From Gottschalkiaceae bacterium SANA (GTDB lineage Bacteria > Bacillota > Clostridia > Tissierellales > GPF-1): DNA of 64,000 nt. Location of the stretch: contig AP028876.1 of assembly GCA_036323355.1 (NCBI GenBank), positions 1,302,001-1,366,000 on the forward strand, in the 5' to 3' direction. Of the stretch, positions 33,208 through 41,763 are shown one piece after another (position 1 is the stretch's first letter; each line of letters begins with the position of its first letter). The position numbers and the translations under genes were made by a program. Under the pieces are notes generated by a model that saw only the letters and a program-made list of their open reading frames with translations, did not search any database and was not told the origin of the DNA.

Positions 33208-34503
33208 GTGAAAGAGATTCGAAGTGAAGCTAAGAAATTAAAAGATACTGGGAAATATCATGAAGCTATAAGATTGTATGAGCAAATCTACGAGGAAGTT
33301 TTTGATAAGTGGATTGCATGGGAGTATTCATATTGCCTAAAAGGGTCTGGTCATATTGATAAAGCGATTGAGGTATCAAAAAGTATTTATAAGCACTCTA
33401 GTGATTTTAAAATTAACAATGATATGTTGGCGTGGTTACTTTTTGAGAAATATTATAAAGAGAAAAAAGATAATTATTCTTATATTGAAGTCGATAACAT
33501 GTATAAAATAGCATTGTTCGTTCCAAGGTTAGTTACACAAGAAAAAAAGTCTCCATTTGAAAGAATAGTGCTTACAATGATAAAAATAATTAAGAATCAT
33601 GATGGTAATTCAATAAACGCAAATGAAAAAGTTCTCAATTTGATTGAATTAATCGATCCAAATAAATTATCTCTTGAACCGCGTATAAGCAAATCATCAC
33701 GAAAACAAAGAGTCTACCAATCGAATAGAGAAATGTATTATGCAACTAAAACCAAAGTGTTGTTAAATTTGGATAAGTTTAGTGAGTGTCTGGATTGTTG
33801 CGAAGATGCTTATGCATCAATTAAAGTGTTTCACCATGACAATGATATTTGGATTGATATTAGAAGAGCATTGTGTAAAGCGAAATTAGAAGGACCGCTA
33901 GTCGCAATTGCAGAAATGAAGCAAATTTCAATGAAGAAAAAACACTGGATTATTTTTTATGAACTTGGAAAGTTATACGAGAGTGTAGGGGATCAGGAAA
34001 ATGCTTTGCTGAATTATTGTCGAGCAAGTATTTCTTCTGAGCCCATAAAGATGAAGGTGAAGCTCTATTATGATACATATCAATTATTGAAAGAAGCTAA
34101 GGAAAAGAATTGGGCTGAAGTGCACGCATTTTATATCGTGAGAATCAAAGAGCAACAAGGGTGGAATTTAACACCAGAATTGGCTGAGATAAAAAAGAAA
34201 AATGAAGGATATGATAAATCAATTGAATTTATCGGAGCATGTTTGCGAAAATATTGGATTGACTCTATCCATAAAGTTCTAGGGGAAAAGACCGGAAAAA
34301 TTATTAAAATTGATAAAAGCAATAGGTTTGGATTTATTAAAAGCAATAATGAAAGTTACTATTTTCAGAGTAAATCAGTTTTGAATTCTCATAAGATTGT
34401 GGTTAATGACCAAGTAAAATTCTGTATTATTGAATCTTTTGATTATAAAAAGAATAGAGTTAGTGAAGAGGCAGCATATATAACAATTAGTAATGTGGAT
34501 TAA
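33208..34503 (+). CDS. TPR-repeat protein with C-terminal cold-shock-like domain
   Basis: The 431-residue protein begins with helical repeats of the TPR type (AKKLKDTGKYHEAIRLYEQI, ALCKAKLEGPLVAIAEM, YELGKLYESVGDQENALLNY). Its last 70 residues resemble a cold-shock/S1-type RNA-binding barrel: GKIIKIDKSNRFGFIKSNNE contains an RNP1-like RFGFI, then YYFQSKSVL. RNA or nucleic-acid binding with protein-protein contacts is inferred. It is the first gene of a three-gene unit with the RNase H-RnlA fusion. Start GTG 33208 follows TAGGTGAT. Codon use is clearly more A/T-rich than in flanking genes. Confidence 0.75.
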   Translation: MKEIRSEAKKLKDTGKYHEAIRLYEQIYEEVFDKWIAWEYSYCLKGSGHIDKAIEVSKSIYKHSSDFKINNDMLAWLLFEKYYKEKKDNYSYIEVDNMYKIALFVPRLVTQEKKSPFERIVLTMIKIIKNHDGNSINANEKVLNLIELIDPNKLSLEPRISKSSRKQRVYQSNREMYYATKTKVLLNLDKFSECLDCCEDAYASIKVFHHDNDIWIDIRRALCKAKLEGPLVAIAEMKQISMKKKHWIIFYELGKLYESVGDQENALLNYCRASISSEPIKMKVKLYYDTYQLLKEAKEKNWAEVHAFYIVRIKEQQGWNLTPELAEIKKKNEGYDKSIEFIGACLRKYWIDSIHKVLGEKTGKIIKIDKSNRFGFIKSNNESYYFQSKSVLNSHKIVVNDQVKFCIIESFDYKKNRVSEEAAYITISNVD

Positions 34504-34525
34504 ACTTCAGTATATGGAGGCTGAG

Positions 34526-35947
34526 ATGGCGAAAAAATTTTATGCAGTGAAAAGTGGACGTAAAACAGGGATATATGAATCATGGGAAGAATGTAAGGAG
34601 CAAGTCGATGGGTTTTCTGGGGCATCGTACAAGAGTTTTCCAGCTCGCAAACTAGCTTGTGACTTCCTAGGTATAATTGATGATGTTCAAACTGGGATTG
34701 AAAGGTCAGGGATCGCGGAGGCAATAGCATATGTAGATGGTAGCTTTAATAATAAGTCCAAAGAATTTTCATTTGGAGTAATTATTTTTCACGATCAGAT
34801 AGAAGAACGTTTTGCAGAGATAGGTTCCGATCCTAATCTTGTAGCGATGAGGAATGTGGCTGGAGAGATACAGGGTGCCGAAAAGGCGATGAAGTTTTGC
34901 ATTGAAAACGGAATTGCAAGTTTGGATCTTCATTATGATTATGAAGGGATAGAAAAATGGTGTACAGGAGAATGGAAGGCAAAAAAAGAAGGGACAAAAG
35001 CATATAAGGAATTTTATAATGGGATCAAAAATGAGCTGAGCGTTAATTTTATTAAAGTTAAGAGTCACTCTGGAGATACATACAATGAACTAGCAGATGA
35101 ACTTGCAAAAAGTGCATTGGGAATAATCAGCGCACAAGAAATTACGCATACAGATAATAATATGACTGCTAAGAATATTGAATTCGGTGATTTGATGTGC
35201 ATTGTTGATTTATTGAATGAAGAGATAAAAGACTTAAAAGTATCACCATGTAGCATACCATATGGAGAAGGTTTTTATTTGAGTGTTAAGGAACCTAAAA
35301 GGCAAAAACTGAAAGTTGTTCATTTTGCTGATAAAAGCAAATTGTGGGTACAAGGAAAAAGGGAAGAGCTATTCAATAGATTTTCGACATATTTGATTGA
35401 GCTGTTAGAAACTGAGGATGTTTCGGAATTTTTGAATACTGTTCATAATCTACATATCAAAAAGGTGGAAATTGAATCTGAATTCGAGCTTTATTTTCCA
35501 AATGCTATTGGACAGCTTCCGGAAAAATTGAATAATTATCTGCATCAAGCAGTTTATAATTTAAGAATTCAAGGAAATGTTTACAATGCAACTTTTTTGG
35601 TCGAACCTGCGATTAGACCATTAGAAGCGTTAATTAAAATTGCTTTGCAGGATAATGATATACCTATTAGAGAAGATGGTAATAAGTATGATTCGTTCTT
35701 TGTTTTTTATAAAGAGCACGGGATATGCAAGTTGAATAGTAATTATATTACATCTAGTCATAGTGAGGCGTTTATTGAATACATAGAAAGGTGTTATAAT
35801 CACTATAATAAGAATAGGCATACATTATCACATTGGGATAATCCTAGTGACAGTGTGGATACTACAAGAATAATTAAATCGGTATATGATGCACACATGC
35901 TAATTAAGGATACATTATGTATAATAGATGAGTATTATTCTTTGTAA
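34526..35947 (+). CDS. RNase H1 fused to an RnlA-type HEPN toxin
   Basis: The 473-residue protein has an N-terminal hybrid-binding (viroplasmin) domain (AKKFYAVKSGRKTGIY). An RNase H1 domain follows with the catalytic set visible: D71 in YVDGS, E114 in GEIQGAEKAM, D138 in LHYDYEG, D191 in NELADELAK. The C-terminal half (about 210-473) resembles RnlA, the RNase LS toxin. R364 and E367 in AIRPLEALIK, and R431-x4-H436 in RHTLSHW, reproduce the spacing of the E. coli RnlA HEPN active site (R255, E258, R318, H323, from memory). An mRNA endonuclease toxin is inferred. ATG 34526 follows TGGAGG; the upstream in-frame ATG 34493 overlaps the previous gene. Confidence 0.85.
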   Translation: MAKKFYAVKSGRKTGIYESWEECKEQVDGFSGASYKSFPARKLACDFLGIIDDVQTGIERSGIAEAIAYVDGSFNNKSKEFSFGVIIFHDQIEERFAEIGSDPNLVAMRNVAGEIQGAEKAMKFCIENGIASLDLHYDYEGIEKWCTGEWKAKKEGTKAYKEFYNGIKNELSVNFIKVKSHSGDTYNELADELAKSALGIISAQEITHTDNNMTAKNIEFGDLMCIVDLLNEEIKDLKVSPCSIPYGEGFYLSVKEPKRQKLKVVHFADKSKLWVQGKREELFNRFSTYLIELLETEDVSEFLNTVHNLHIKKVEIESEFELYFPNAIGQLPEKLNNYLHQAVYNLRIQGNVYNATFLVEPAIRPLEALIKIALQDNDIPIREDGNKYDSFFVFYKEHGICKLNSNYITSSHSEAFIEYIERCYNHYNKNRHTLSHWDNPSDSVDTTRIIKSVYDAHMLIKDTLCIIDEYYSL

Positions 35948-35961
35948 AGTGGGGTGGTGTT

Positions 35962-36324
35962 GTGAATGCATATACAATATTTTTGAAATCGACAGAGGGT
36001 TTTAAGGTGTTAATTACTATGCGTAATTCAGAGGCTCCGTTACAATATTTTAGAAGCATTGAACGAGAGTTAAGTGAGCTCGATGTTTCGGGGGAAGTAT
36101 TGTTAGATCAAATGTTACATGTAGGGAATACGGAGGAAAGATTTATATCGATGATAATAAAAGGAAAAAATATCGATGAATCATCACTTAGATTCGTAAG
36201 GTTAAAGAAATCTTCTGAGTACAGACAACTTACTTGTAAGTTATTGAAAGAAGAAAGACTTGTTGAGAATTCAATATTGAGTAAAATTCAAAAGAAGATG
36301 ATATTGAAAGGAATGTCAATTTAG
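35962..36324 (+). CDS. RnlB-like antitoxin
   Basis: The 120-residue protein has no membrane helix. Its size and the segment SGEVLLDQMLHVGNTEERFI resemble RnlB, the antitoxin that keeps E. coli RnlA in check. It directly follows the RnlA-type gene (14-bp gap), the expected toxin-antitoxin order. The start is GTG at 35962, after GTGGGGTGGTG. Assignment rests on size, position and a short similarity, so it is less certain than that of the toxin. Confidence 0.7.
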   Translation: MNAYTIFLKSTEGFKVLITMRNSEAPLQYFRSIERELSELDVSGEVLLDQMLHVGNTEERFISMIIKGKNIDESSLRFVRLKKSSEYRQLTCKLLKEERLVENSILSKIQKKMILKGMSI

Positions 36325-36377
36325 AATCGAAAAGTGTGGTGATATTGTTTAATTCGGAAATAGGTATTATTAAAAAT

Positions 36378-36407
36378 AAAAAAGACGATCATTTGATCGT
36401 CTTTTTT
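36378..36407. terminator. Bidirectional terminator between rnlB and tRNA-Leu
   Basis: A 13-bp stem AAAAAAGACGATC / GATCGTCTTTTTT with a 4-nt loop ends the tRNA transcript on the minus strand and the toxin-antitoxin operon on the plus strand. Confidence 0.9.
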
Positions 36408-36408
36408 G

Positions 36409-36495
36409 TGGTGCTGAAGAAGGGACTTGAACCCTTACAATGTCACCATCGCCAGATTTTGAGTCTGGTGCGTCTGCCAATTCCGCCACTTCAGC
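36409..36495 (-). tRNA. tRNA-Leu (anticodon CAA)
   Basis: On the minus strand the acceptor arm GCTGAAG pairs with CTTCAGC, followed by discriminator A and an encoded CCA (36409-36411). The anticodon loop CTCAAAA between CCAGA and TCTGG gives anticodon CAA, reading UUG. A long variable arm and GGTTCAAGTCC T-arm fit a class II tRNA-Leu. Its 3' end faces the toxin-antitoxin island. Confidence 0.95.
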
Positions 36496-36646
36496 ATATT
36501 TCGTTGATGTGTTGTTCTTTCTGTAACAATGACTAGTATAAGGGCAAACGGGACTTGTGTCAATAGTCTTTTTTAAATTTATATTGGTTTATTTTTCCTT
36601 CCACATTCTGTATGATAGAGGAAAGAGCATAGATGGAGGTGAGTCT

Positions 36647-37255
36647 GTGGATAAGCAGCAAGAATTCGAATTAATCAGAGAATTCCGACGCGGAAACATC
36701 CAAGCATTTGAGACATTGATTCTAGATTATGAGAAATCTGTATATGGAATCTGCTTTCGAATGTTGAGGGACCGGGAAGAGGCCTATGACCTTTCCCAAG
36801 AAGTATTTATTAAAGCATATAAGGGATTATCCAATTTTCAATTTCAATCCAAGTTTTCAACCTGGATTTATCGAATTGCAACCAATGCCTGTCTGGACTA
36901 TTTGAAGAAGAAGCGAGTGGACGTGGCCTTTTCCTTGAATCAAACCGTGGGGGAAGATGAATTCACCCCTGAGATGGAAGATGAAACGGCGCCAGAACCG
37001 CAAGCTGAGCTGGAAAGAAAAGAGGTTCGAGAGCAGATTGAGGATGCCATTGGACAATTAAGTGAAAAGTACCGGCAAGCGATTATTCTTCGAGAGTTGG
37101 AAGGCTTAAGTTATGAAGAAATAGCCGATATTACCGAGAGTTCCCTTGGAGCAACCAAGACGAGGATTAAGAGGGGCAGGGAGAGACTTCGAGAAATTTT
37201 AGAAGAAATGAAACTTCGAGCCACAGAAATCGTCTATGAAAACAGAAAGGGGTGA
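36647..37255 (+). CDS. ECF-type RNA polymerase sigma factor (SigW-like)
   Basis: The 202-residue protein has sigma region 2 (AFETLILDYEKSVYGICFRM, DREEAYDLSQEVFIKAYKGL, FSTWIYRIATNACLDYLKKK) and region 4 (LSEKYRQAIILRELEGLSYE, TESSLGATKTRIKRGRERL). It directs transcription in response to a cell-envelope or similar signal and is held by the anti-sigma factor encoded next. GTG 36647 is chosen because ATGGAGGTGAG lies directly before it; further in-frame codons upstream are low-complexity and unsupported. Its stop overlaps an in-frame GTG of the next gene. Confidence 0.9.
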   Translation: MDKQQEFELIREFRRGNIQAFETLILDYEKSVYGICFRMLRDREEAYDLSQEVFIKAYKGLSNFQFQSKFSTWIYRIATNACLDYLKKKRVDVAFSLNQTVGEDEFTPEMEDETAPEPQAELERKEVREQIEDAIGQLSEKYRQAIILRELEGLSYEEIADITESSLGATKTRIKRGRERLREILEEMKLRATEIVYENRKG

Positions 37256-37260
37256 AATGC

Positions 37261-38220
37261 ATGACTTGTAACGAATTCATGGAGCTGATCGAGCCGTACA
37301 TGGAAAATAGATTGACGACAGTAGAACGAGAAGCTTTTGAAACGCATATGGAAACGTGTGAAGCATGCCGGATCGCCTTTCAAAATACTGTGATGGTGAT
37401 CGAGGAGCTTCACGAGATTAAAACTGAACTCCCAACAGGCTTTCATTCAGACCTGATGGGAAAAATTAATGAATTAAACGATGATCAAGAGGTACTTTCT
37501 CTAACAACGACTACAAAACGGAAAAAGGTGAAACCGCAATGGTTGGCCTACGGGTCTGCCGCAGCGATTTTCCTCATCTTTTTGGCAAGCGGGGGAATGG
37601 AGTTGAGTCCTAGGGAAATGCAGGAAGCAGCAATGGAACCGGCCGCAGCTATCGCGGAAACGGAGATGCTGGACCGTTCTGGAACCCGAGAATTTGCAAT
37701 GGACGAAGCGTCGCCTGAAGAGGCTGGAGTTTCGGCGAAGAATGAAGAAGCCTATGCTGGCGAGGCACCAAATATTCTCGCGGCGGAAGCGCCTTCAGTG
37801 GCGATGATGGCTTTGGATTATTCCACTCTTGTATTAGAGATGGAGATGCCTTTGCTTGAAGATCGGACCTTGGCGGGGATCCAAACGGATCTTTTAAAAA
37901 CGCTGCAGGAATATGACGGTACTTTTTTACAACCGGATGACCTGACCCATGATTTTCAGTTTGTATTGCCGCGATCTGCTTACGACTTATTCCTGCGTGA
38001 TTGGGAATCGATGTATCCAGATGCGATTGTTAACGAAGAAATCAACAACATCGACGACTTTGCTCAGCAAGAGACCGCCATCTATGAAAAAATTGCTGGT
38101 GCAAAACAAGGAGACGATGACAGATTGGTTAAAGCTTATGAAAGAGAACTTGACGATCTTTATAAGCAAATCGATCAGGTCACAGTATATTTGAAATTAG
38201 ATCGGAATGGAAAGGAGTAG
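37261..38220 (+). CDS. Anti-sigma factor with zinc-finger domain and single membrane helix
   Basis: The 319-residue protein starts MTCNEFMELIEPYMENRL, then HMETCEACRIAF, a zf-HC2 (ZAS) motif HxxxCxxC for sigma binding. One membrane helix lies near 95-115 (WLAYGSAAAIFLIFLAS). The external part is acidic and alanine-rich, then a DUF4349-like domain (DLLKTLQEYDGTFLQPDDLT). It is coupled to the sigma gene. ATG 37261 has AAAGGGG at good distance; GTG 37252 is an alternative start. Confidence 0.85.
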   Translation: MTCNEFMELIEPYMENRLTTVEREAFETHMETCEACRIAFQNTVMVIEELHEIKTELPTGFHSDLMGKINELNDDQEVLSLTTTTKRKKVKPQWLAYGSAAAIFLIFLASGGMELSPREMQEAAMEPAAAIAETEMLDRSGTREFAMDEASPEEAGVSAKNEEAYAGEAPNILAAEAPSVAMMALDYSTLVLEMEMPLLEDRTLAGIQTDLLKTLQEYDGTFLQPDDLTHDFQFVLPRSAYDLFLRDWESMYPDAIVNEEINNIDDFAQQETAIYEKIAGAKQGDDDRLVKAYERELDDLYKQIDQVTVYLKLDRNGKE

Positions 38221-38223
38221 ACA

Positions 38224-38955
38224 ATGAAAAAAGGATTAATCATTCTTTTGGCTTTGGGTCTTGTGGCAACAGGCGCAGTCCTCGCAGGGCAACAGACATC
38301 CTATCTTGAGACGCCTGAAGCTACGCCTCGGGTCATTAGTGTAAATGGGCAAGGTGAAATCATTGCAGAACCCGATATCGCCATGATCGAATTGGGTGTG
38401 CAGACAGAACATGCAGACAGTGGAATTGCACAGCGAATGAATACGGGTCTTATGAATCAAGTCATGGAGAATTTACAATCAAACGCCATTGATGAAAAAG
38501 ACATTCAGACCGTTCGCTATTCGATTTACCCAATTAATGAATGGAATCCTGAACTGCAACGCAGCGAGCCCAAGGGCTTCCGCGTGGAGAACATTGTTCG
38601 GGTAACCATTCGTGATCTAGAGAACGTAGGCAGTGTAATTGACGGAGTTGTCGATAATGGAGCTAACTCGATCAACAGCATTCAATTCGCTCTCAGCGAT
38701 CCGGAAACAGCGTATTTGCAAGCATTGGAACTAGCAGTGAAAAACGCACAAGGCAAGGCAGGGCGGATTGCAGAAGCGGCTAATGTTAGCTTGGGCGAAC
38801 CGTCTAGAATTACCGAAGGGTACACGTCGATTGCGACACGTAGCGACATGGTGATGGAAGCGGCAGCGTATGGAGCGAAAGCTGATATGCCAACACCCAT
38901 CAGCGGTGGTGAATTGACAATTCGAGCCAGTGTCAGCATGGATTTCAACTTCTAG
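38224..38955 (+). CDS. SIMPL-domain (DUF541) exported protein
   Basis: The 243-residue protein has a signal peptide (MKKGLIILLALGLVATGAVLA) and one SIMPL domain: VISVNGQGEIIAEPDIAMIELGV, then FRVENIVRVTIRDLENVGSVID. Members oligomerise in the periplasm or on the cell surface; the molecular role is unclear. It is the third gene of the sigma/anti-sigma operon, 3 bp after the anti-sigma stop, so it is likely a target or sensor part of that envelope-stress system. Confidence 0.88.
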   Translation: MKKGLIILLALGLVATGAVLAGQQTSYLETPEATPRVISVNGQGEIIAEPDIAMIELGVQTEHADSGIAQRMNTGLMNQVMENLQSNAIDEKDIQTVRYSIYPINEWNPELQRSEPKGFRVENIVRVTIRDLENVGSVIDGVVDNGANSINSIQFALSDPETAYLQALELAVKNAQGKAGRIAEAANVSLGEPSRITEGYTSIATRSDMVMEAAAYGAKADMPTPISGGELTIRASVSMDFNF

Positions 38956-38981
38956 ATGAACAAAAGATGAACAAGGGAAAA

Positions 38982-39017
38982 GGTGGTAGATGAATTCATT
39001 CTACTATCTTTTTTTTT
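38982..39017 (+). terminator. Terminator after the SIMPL gene
   Basis: A 9-bp stem GGTGGTAGA / TCTACTATC (two G-U pairs) with a self-complementary TGAATTCA inside is followed by nine T. Confidence 0.82.
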
Positions 39018-39048
39018 GCTGTTTTTTGCCAGGGATTTCTCGTGTTTA

Positions 39049-39057
39049 TGGTATACT
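39049..39057 (+). promoter_or_regulatory. Extended -10 promoter of polA
   Basis: TGGTATACT fits an extended -10 (TGnTATAcT), 30 bases before the start codon. No convincing -35 is seen. Confidence 0.6.
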
Positions 39058-39087
39058 AAGAGCAGTAATTTGAAGAGGAGTCGAAGA

Positions 39088-41763
39088 ATGAAAAAAGAGA
39101 CGATCTTATTAATCGATGGAAGTGGATTGGTCTTTCGCGCGTTTTATGCCTTGCCGCCGTTGACGGCATTGGATGGAACACACGTGAATGCAGTCTACGG
39201 ATTTGCAAATATGATTCAAAAATTAATGGAACGATTTAAACCGGAATATGTTGCTGTGGCCTTTGATTTGAAGGGACCAACCTTCCGACACAAGGAATAC
39301 AAGGAATATAAGGCGACGCGAAAAAAAGCGCCGGATGAACTTTTAAATCAATTTGCCGTAGTGAAGGAATTCTGCGACCGGTTTGGACTCAGCCGATTTG
39401 AACAAGAAGGCTTTGAGGCCGATGACTTGGTGGGAACCATGGCCAAGCTCGCTGAAGAAGCGGGTTACAATGTAGAAATTGTAACGGGGGACAAGGATTA
39501 CTTGCAACTGGTTACTGAGATTACAACGGTTCATTTAACCCGTCGTGGAATTACAGAGCTGGAAAGCTATACCCCGGAAGCGCTGGATGAAAAATATGGT
39601 TTGACTGCGGATCAATTCTTGGAATTGAAAGGTTTGATGGGAGATCCATCTGACAATATCCCTGGTGTGCCAGGGGTCGGCGAGAAGACTGGAATTAAAC
39701 TATTAAAAGCCTATGGCACTATCGATGGGGTTTATGAAAACCTGGATCAACTGAAGGGCAAGATGAAAGAAAAAATTGAAGCCAATCATGTGCAGGCCTT
39801 GATGAGTTTGCGGTTGAGCCGCATCATCAATGATGTGCAGATGGATTTCAAATGGGAAGAGTTAAAACAAGAGGTGCCTGATGATGAGGCCTTGTATCAA
39901 TTGTACAAAAAGCTGAACTTCAAGAGCCTGATGCGAAAATTTGAGAACCGAAAGATTGAAAAGAATCCAACCGTAGAAGGCGACCTGGTGGTGGAAGCGG
40001 AAGCCGCAGCTTATACCTGGGTTGATGATGCTCGTGGTTTGCAGGTCTTGATGACAGCGGTCAATCAAGCCAAATTTGTCATCATGCACAGCCGTGTGAA
40101 TGGCGGACGCCATGTCTTCGACGAATTGATTGATTTGGGTCTTCGGATTAAAGAGGTTAATTATATAGTTGATGTACGAGCTTTCTCTCAATTAGAGATG
40201 ATGAGTCTCTTGCAAGTCCTTGGAGAAAAACGACTGATTGGTCATCGTTTGGTCAATGAAACCTTGATGATTATGAGGTATGGCGGCAAGGTGATGGAAT
40301 TGGGATTCGATACGGCCGTGGCGCAATATCTGGTACACCCTGAGGTGGGCAAGTATCCACTTCGCGGTCTGGGAATTGAGGTAGCGGACAGGGTCTTACC
40401 GGCAGATGATGATTTCTATGGCAAGGGCCGAAAAAAAGTTGCTTGGGCCGATATGGAGAAAGCAAAGCGAGGCGATTATCTGGCTCAGTGTCTGGAGATT
40501 ATCGATAAGGCGGTTGCTGTTTTAGAAGCGCGCCTGAAAGAGGAGTCGCTGACGGAGCTCTACCAGACCATCGAGTTGCCTTTGGTGCGAATCTTGGCCA
40601 AGATGGAGAAGCGTGGGGTTGCTGTGGATGAAGGCTATCTGAAAATCTTGGGTGACAAATTCAAGCTACAGATTGCAGAGTTGGAAACTCGAATCTTTGA
40701 ATTGTCCGAGGGAGATTTTAATTTAAACTCACCCAAGCAATTAGGGGTTGTTCTCTTTGAAACCCTGGGGTTGCCAGTTGTTAAAAAAACCAAGACGGGA
40801 TATTCCACCAATGCGGAAGTTTTGGACAAACTGGGCGATGCCCATCCGATTATTCCATTGATCTTGGAATATCGTAAATTGACCAAGCTCAACTCCACCT
40901 ATGTGGAAGGGTTGACCACGGCCACTTATAAGGGGCGCATTCATTCGCATTTTACGCAGACCATCGCCTCAACCGGGCGACTGTCTAGCATTGAACCCAA
41001 TATTCAAAACATCCCGGTGAAAACAAAAGAGGGACGAGAATTACGTCGTGTCTTTGTGGCATCGGAGGGCATGCAATTGGTTGATGCCGATTACAGCCAG
41101 ATTGAGCTTCGAGTATTGGCACATATTTCTGGGGATGAAAATTTGATTCGTGCTTATAATGAAAAGCTAGATATCCATACTCAAACAGCTGCAGAGGTTT
41201 TTCATCTTAAACAGGATGAAGTCACGTCTTTGATGCGTTCACGAGCAAAGGCGGTTAACTTTGGCATTGTCTATGGAATTAGTGATTATGGATTGGCGCG
41301 GGATTTAAAAATTTCCAACAAAGAAGCCAAGGCTTATATCGAAGGGTATTTGGAACATTATCCTGGCGTTGCCAAGTATATGAAAGACGTTGTTGAAGAA
41401 GGCAAGGCCAAGGGCTATGTAGAGACCTTGTTCAACCGCAAGCGCTGGTTGCCTGATTTGAATGCCAAGAACCATATGCTTCGTTCCTTTGCGGAGCGAA
41501 CGGCTATGAATACACCCATCCAAGGAACTGCTGCGGACATTATAAAAATTGCCATGATTCGCGTGGATCAAGCCTTGGAAAAAGAAAATCTTAAAACCAA
41601 AATGATCCTTCAAGTGCATGATGAATTGATCTTGGACGCTCCGGCGAACGAGGTTGATCGTGTAACGGCGCTTTTGGAAGAAGCGATGGAGGAGGCAGTA
41701 AGCCTTTCGATCCCGATGGATGTAGATTTAAAAGTCGGAGGAAACTGGTATGAAACAAAGTAA
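39088..41763 (+). CDS. polA: DNA polymerase I
   Basis: The 891-residue enzyme has the 5'-3' exonuclease/flap domain in its first 290 residues (LIDGSGLVFRAFYALPPL, VTGDKDYLQLV, GLMGDPSDNIPGVPGVGEKT). A region follows in place of the proofreading exonuclease in which the catalytic DxE of E. coli Pol I is missing, and then the polymerase domain with motif A LVDADYSQIELRVLAHISGD, motif B RSRAKAVNFGIVYGIS and motif C LQVHDELIL. It fills gaps and removes RNA primers. Loss of proofreading is common in Firmicutes. ATG 39088 follows GAAGAGGAG. coaE overlaps its end by 14 bases. Confidence 0.97.
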   Translation: MKKETILLIDGSGLVFRAFYALPPLTALDGTHVNAVYGFANMIQKLMERFKPEYVAVAFDLKGPTFRHKEYKEYKATRKKAPDELLNQFAVVKEFCDRFGLSRFEQEGFEADDLVGTMAKLAEEAGYNVEIVTGDKDYLQLVTEITTVHLTRRGITELESYTPEALDEKYGLTADQFLELKGLMGDPSDNIPGVPGVGEKTGIKLLKAYGTIDGVYENLDQLKGKMKEKIEANHVQALMSLRLSRIINDVQMDFKWEELKQEVPDDEALYQLYKKLNFKSLMRKFENRKIEKNPTVEGDLVVEAEAAAYTWVDDARGLQVLMTAVNQAKFVIMHSRVNGGRHVFDELIDLGLRIKEVNYIVDVRAFSQLEMMSLLQVLGEKRLIGHRLVNETLMIMRYGGKVMELGFDTAVAQYLVHPEVGKYPLRGLGIEVADRVLPADDDFYGKGRKKVAWADMEKAKRGDYLAQCLEIIDKAVAVLEARLKEESLTELYQTIELPLVRILAKMEKRGVAVDEGYLKILGDKFKLQIAELETRIFELSEGDFNLNSPKQLGVVLFETLGLPVVKKTKTGYSTNAEVLDKLGDAHPIIPLILEYRKLTKLNSTYVEGLTTATYKGRIHSHFTQTIASTGRLSSIEPNIQNIPVKTKEGRELRRVFVASEGMQLVDADYSQIELRVLAHISGDENLIRAYNEKLDIHTQTAAEVFHLKQDEVTSLMRSRAKAVNFGIVYGISDYGLARDLKISNKEAKAYIEGYLEHYPGVAKYMKDVVEEGKAKGYVETLFNRKRWLPDLNAKNHMLRSFAERTAMNTPIQGTAADIIKIAMIRVDQALEKENLKTKMILQVHDELILDAPANEVDRVTALLEEAMEEAVSLSIPMDVDLKVGGNWYETK

